Origin: an uncultured Prevotellaceae bacterium
Lineage (GTDB): Bacteria > Bacteroidota > Bacteroidia > Bacteroidales > Muribaculaceae
DNA length: 50,701 bases
Direction of reading: 5' to 3'
Assembly: GCA_900320055.1 (NCBI GenBank)
Contig: ONQS01000015.1
Span: 1-50,701 of the forward strand
Shown here in pieces: positions 47,922 through 50,701 of the stretch. Position numbers and translations under genes: made by a program. The notes beneath the pieces were generated by a model. It was not told where the DNA came from. It searched no databases and was given only the letters and a program-made list of their open reading frames with translations. Position 1 is the first letter of the stretch, and each line of letters begins with the position of its first letter.

Positions 47922-49042
47922 AATACTTCCTCATTGCCGGTGAGGCCTCGGGCGACCTGCATGCCTCACATCTGATAGAATCGCTCAAGCAACTCGATGC
48001 ACAGGCCGAATTCCGCTTTCTGGGCGGCGACCTCATGGCGGCTCAGGCGGGTGTCGAGCCGATCATCCATTACCGGGATATGGCCTATATGGGCTTTGCC
48101 GATGTGGTGAAGCACTTGGGCAAAATCTTGGGATTTCTGGGTACGGCACGCCGCGCCATCGACGAGTGGCAGCCTGCCGCATTGGTCCTGGTGGATTATC
48201 CGTCGTTTAACCTCAAGGTGGCCAAGTATGCCCACAACCTGGGCATCCCGGTGCATTACTTCATCTCGCCCAAGGTGTGGGTGTGGAAGGATTGGCGGGT
48301 CAAGGACATCCGCCGCTATGTGGACCACATGTACTGCATTTTGCCCTTTGAGCCCGACTGGTATGCCGAGCGCGGCTACAAGGCGACCTACGTGGGCAAC
48401 CCTACCGTTCAGGAAGTGATGCAAGCCCGTCATGATTTCCCCGATTTTTCCCATTTCATCGAGCAAAACGGCCTTTCTGGCCGCCCCATCATCGCTATCG
48501 TGCCCGGCTCGCGCGTGCGGGAGATTCGCGACAATTTGCCCCTGATGCTTCAGGCTGCAGCCCGCCACCCTGAGTATCAGCCCGTCATAGCCGGCGCCCC
48601 CAGCATCGATGACGACCTATACCGCCAGGTCATGCGTGACAATGCCATTCCTGTCCTGCGCGATGCCACCTATCCGCTCGTGCACCACGCCCGTGCGGCC
48701 TTGGTCACCTCAGGCACAGCCACCCTCGAGACGGCTCTGCTGGGCACACCGCAAGTCGCCTGCTACCGTTTCAACGGCAGCAAGTGGTCCTATAATTTCT
48801 ATCGCAGGTTGTTGACCGGAAAATATGTGACCCTGCCCAATCTCATTACCGACGAGGCCGTGATCCCCGAGTTGCTGATGCACCTGTGCACCGTCGACAG
48901 CATCGACCGCCACCTGAGCGCCTTGCTGGACGACAGTCCGGCTCGTGCTGCCATGCTCGACGGTTATCGCCGTCTGGCCGATCGCCTGGGCACCGATGTG
49001 TGTACCGCCACGGCCGCCCGTCTGATCACCAAGTGTGGTTAG
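47918..49042 (+). CDS. lpxB: Lipid-A-disaccharide synthase
   Basis: 374 residues, GT19 family. It joins UDP-2,3-diacylglucosamine and lipid X to make the lipid A disaccharide at the cytosolic face of the inner membrane. Motifs: FLIAGEASGDLHASHLIESL (N-terminal signature), YMGFADVVKHLGKI, VLVDYPSFNLKVAKYAHNLGIPVHYFISPKVWVWK, IAIVPGSRVREI and VTSGTATLETALLGTPQVACY. Start ATG within the folA stop (ATGA). Confidence 0.98.
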   Translation: MKYFLIAGEASGDLHASHLIESLKQLDAQAEFRFLGGDLMAAQAGVEPIIHYRDMAYMGFADVVKHLGKILGFLGTARRAIDEWQPAALVLVDYPSFNLKVAKYAHNLGIPVHYFISPKVWVWKDWRVKDIRRYVDHMYCILPFEPDWYAERGYKATYVGNPTVQEVMQARHDFPDFSHFIEQNGLSGRPIIAIVPGSRVREIRDNLPLMLQAAARHPEYQPVIAGAPSIDDDLYRQVMRDNAIPVLRDATYPLVHHARAALVTSGTATLETALLGTPQVACYRFNGSKWSYNFYRRLLTGKYVTLPNLITDEAVIPELLMHLCTVDSIDRHLSALLDDSPARAAMLDGYRRLADRLGTDVCTATAARLITKCG

Positions 49043-49080
49043 GCACAGCACAAGCGCCTCACCATCTTCATGATGATTGA

Positions 49081-49563
49081 TTATCGGTTGGCCGCTTCCT
49101 CCTCGGTGAGGCAGGCGGTGAAGCCCATCTCCTGCGCCCTCTCAATCGGGAACATGCAATAGGTGGCGTCGCCCTCGTCACACAGGCGGCCCTCGCTGTC
49201 GTGTAGTGTCACGTGGACCGTGTAATAATTACGCACGTTACCGCCGAGGCGGCCACGCAGGGTGATTTGAGGGTCACGAGTCGAGACCGGCCTACGAAAC
49301 TTCACCTCCAGTTTGGTCGTGACGCCAGCCGTCTGCAGCCGTCGCGACAGCACCCAATTGGCCATCTCATCGATGAGGGTGCTGATGATGCCGCCGTGCA
49401 GAGTTTCGACCCAGCCGTCGTAATTGACGTTAGGTGACCAGGTGGCAACGATGTCCTCGCCGTCTTCCCAAAACTCCAGATGCAGCCCTATGGGGTTTGT
49501 CGGGCTGCAACCAAAGCAGTTGTAGCCTTCCTTGTTGAGGTATGGATTGATCAGTTTCTTCAT
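49081..49563 (-). CDS. PaaI-type hotdog thioesterase
   Basis: 160 residues with a hotdog fold. The helix ETLHGGIISTLIDEMANW holds the HGG...D/E pattern of PaaI/4HBT acyl-CoA thioesterases, with Asp or Glu as base. The N-terminal NCFGCSPTNPIGLHLEF segment is shared with a subgroup in which two Cys lie near the start. The substrate is unknown. It converges with lpxB (38 bp between stop codons). Confidence 0.85.
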   Translation of the reverse strand: MKKLINPYLNKEGYNCFGCSPTNPIGLHLEFWEDGEDIVATWSPNVNYDGWVETLHGGIISTLIDEMANWVLSRRLQTAGVTTKLEVKFRRPVSTRDPQITLRGRLGGNVRNYYTVHVTLHDSEGRLCDEGDATYCMFPIERAQEMGFTACLTEEEAANR

Positions 49564-49636
49564 GCTGTCTATCGTGTCAAATCGATGTCAATAGTTACTG
49601 TTGACGTTCCTGTTGCTTTCGGTGGTGCCAATAGCA

Positions 49637-49692
49637 GTGCAAGTTGAGCGGTTAACAAAATTCATTTTAGTTAACCCGAGACGCAGCCTGCT
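49637..49692. repeat. Remnant of the dispersed repeat overlapping a gene end
   Basis: The start GTGCAAGTTGAGCGG resembles the left part of the 39962 family, and CCCGAGACGCAGCCTG resembles its GAGGCGCAGCC part. Between them is a hairpin GGTTAAC (49650-49656) / GTTAACC (49670-49676). The stop codon of the BASS transporter (49667-49669) lies inside, so the last residues of that protein (AASRVN) are encoded by the repeat. Confidence 0.5.
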
Positions 49693-50635
49693 TTCGGTGA
49701 TGCCATATTTCCAGACTGTTGATGGCATTCTGCCACAGGATGTAGCAGCCGGGGCCAGCCACTGAGAGCGGACTCAGATAGGTGTAGGCAATCCAAACGG
49801 CAAAGGCAGTATTCTTTTGTCCCAGACCCTGACCGCTCTCGATGACGGTGCCAAAGAAGTGTCCGATGTACCGTCCCACGGCAAACTGAGCCAGGCAGAT
49901 CAGCAGCGACACCAACGCAATCGTGACCAGAAACACGATGGGAGCACCACTGTTGATGATATTCTTGACGGTGCATCCTGTGACGATGGTCAGCGACACA
50001 CCCCACATGTAGAACGACAGGTCCTGGATAGCGACCAGCCGTTGCTGCACGCGCGGCAGGTAGTGCTTAACAAAGTAGGCGGCTATCAGCGGCAGCACCA
50101 GCACCAGGAACACCTTGTACATGATCATCCAGAAGGCCGTCCAGAAGTCGATATCCACACCCTTGTCGATGAGCGGGAACACAACAGGAACGGCAACCAC
50201 GGTCACCAGATTGCTCAGAAACACATAGGACGTCATCGTCTCCAGATTGCCACCCAACTTCCCCGTCACCACAGGTGCCGCACTGGCTCCAGGACAAATC
50301 ACGCACGTCAGGATGCCCTCCATCAGGATCAAGTCCTTGCCCTGCATGTCAAAGCCCAGGATCAGTGCCACCAGCAGCGCCACCAGCACCACCTGGAACA
50401 CCGACACCCACAGGTGCCACATCGACGGGCGCATCTTGTGGAAGTCCACACGCAGAAACGTCGTGAACAGGATCAGGCTCATGAACAGCGGCAGGATGGT
50501 GTCGAAGATCGGCTCCATCACCTCGCTCACAGGGTCCAGAGCCGGAATCCAATAGAATATCAAATAGATGACCGTGCCCCCCACTATCGCGCTGGGCAAC
50601 GTCCAATTCTTCAAAAATGTGATAATAGCCTTCAT
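49667..50635 (-). CDS. Bile acid:sodium symporter (BASS) family transporter
   Basis: 322 residues with about nine or ten membrane helices. Family landmarks are the CPGASAAPVVTGKLGGNLETMTSYVFLSNL stretch (about 112-141), the first crossover region, and ESGQGLGQKNTAFAVWIAYTYL (about 265-286), the second one with the sodium/substrate site. Members carry bile acids, pantoate or other organic anions with sodium. Substrate is not predictable here. Start MKAIITFLKNWTLPSAIVGG at 50635. The last few codons come from a repeat remnant (49637-49692). Confidence 0.9.
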   Translation of the reverse strand: MKAIITFLKNWTLPSAIVGGTVIYLIFYWIPALDPVSEVMEPIFDTILPLFMSLILFTTFLRVDFHKMRPSMWHLWVSVFQVVLVALLVALILGFDMQGKDLILMEGILTCVICPGASAAPVVTGKLGGNLETMTSYVFLSNLVTVVAVPVVFPLIDKGVDIDFWTAFWMIMYKVFLVLVLPLIAAYFVKHYLPRVQQRLVAIQDLSFYMWGVSLTIVTGCTVKNIINSGAPIVFLVTIALVSLLICLAQFAVGRYIGHFFGTVIESGQGLGQKNTAFAVWIAYTYLSPLSVAGPGCYILWQNAINSLEIWHHRKQAASRVN

Positions 50636-50701
50636 AGCGACCGCAAAATTACTGCAAAATCCCGATTAACCGAACACATTCAGAATTCATTCTCTTCCCC
50701 A

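Overview
The window looks like a chromosomal segment of a gut-type Bacteroidales bacterium, most like Muribaculaceae or Prevotellaceae. The evidence is consistent across the window: Bacteroidota promoters (TTG or TTTG, about 20 bp, then TAnnTTTG) lie before many genes, purine-rich Shine-Dalgarno sites are largely absent, several proteins end in type IX secretion (T9SS)-like sorting tails, and the families DUF4271, DUF3244, DUF3316, GlsA/GlsB-like acyltransferases and an ATP-type PEP carboxykinase are present. The exact family is an inference. No rRNA, tRNA, CRISPR array, integrase or transposase was recognised.

Layout. 1-7.5 kb: a giant secreted protein, an S41 lipoprotein peptidase and a DUF3316-like envelope protein, all on the minus strand. 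7.5-15 kb: topoisomerase IV subunit A, rubrerythrin, PdxB with a membrane partner, and a THUMP-type RNA methyltransferase. 15-19 kb: a SlyD-like isomerase, PckA and a GT4 glycosyltransferase on the plus strand. 19-23.5 kb: two tandem histidine phosphatases (MINPP/phytase-like) and a membrane-tethered TPR regulator. 23.6-28.6 kb: a plus-strand cassette for exported proteins (DUF3244, an S74 intramolecular-chaperone protein, a gingipain-like C25 peptidase and a Tyr-rich secreted protein), partly AT-rich. 29-33 kb: a minus-strand operon for glycine-lipid synthesis (GlsA- and GlsB-like) continuing into a Wzi-like outer-membrane barrel and a lipocalin-like lipoprotein. 33-36 kb: a GT-C-like polytopic membrane protein, a PorT-like barrel and a Tyr-rich lipoprotein. 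36-42.4 kb: tatD, yidD, rnpA, hemD, DUF4271 and a LOG-family gene, then a GH89 alpha-N-acetylglucosaminidase. 42.6-44.3 kb: DUF554 and outer-membrane phospholipase A. 44.3-46.6 kb: a small lipoprotein and a TIR-TM-MORN protein, divergent from GYF-CD225 and DUF2752 genes. 46.6-50.6 kb: thyA-folA-lpxB, a hotdog thioesterase and a BASS-family transporter.

Most of the window is housekeeping and envelope biology: phospholipid, lipid A and glycine-lipid metabolism, exported hydrolases acting on phosphate esters, GlcNAc glycans and proteins, and nucleotide and cofactor synthesis.

Two things stand out. First, a receptor-like gene encodes a cytosolic TIR domain, one membrane span and a predicted periplasmic MORN-repeat domain. 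It is co-oriented with a small lipoprotein and divergent from an IFITM/CD225-like membrane protein. Second, the intergenic spaces hold several unrelated families of dispersed, hairpin-forming repeats. One family keeps a three-stem architecture while its stem sequences change in a compensatory way. Another abuts the -7 box of a gene and supplies its -33 element.
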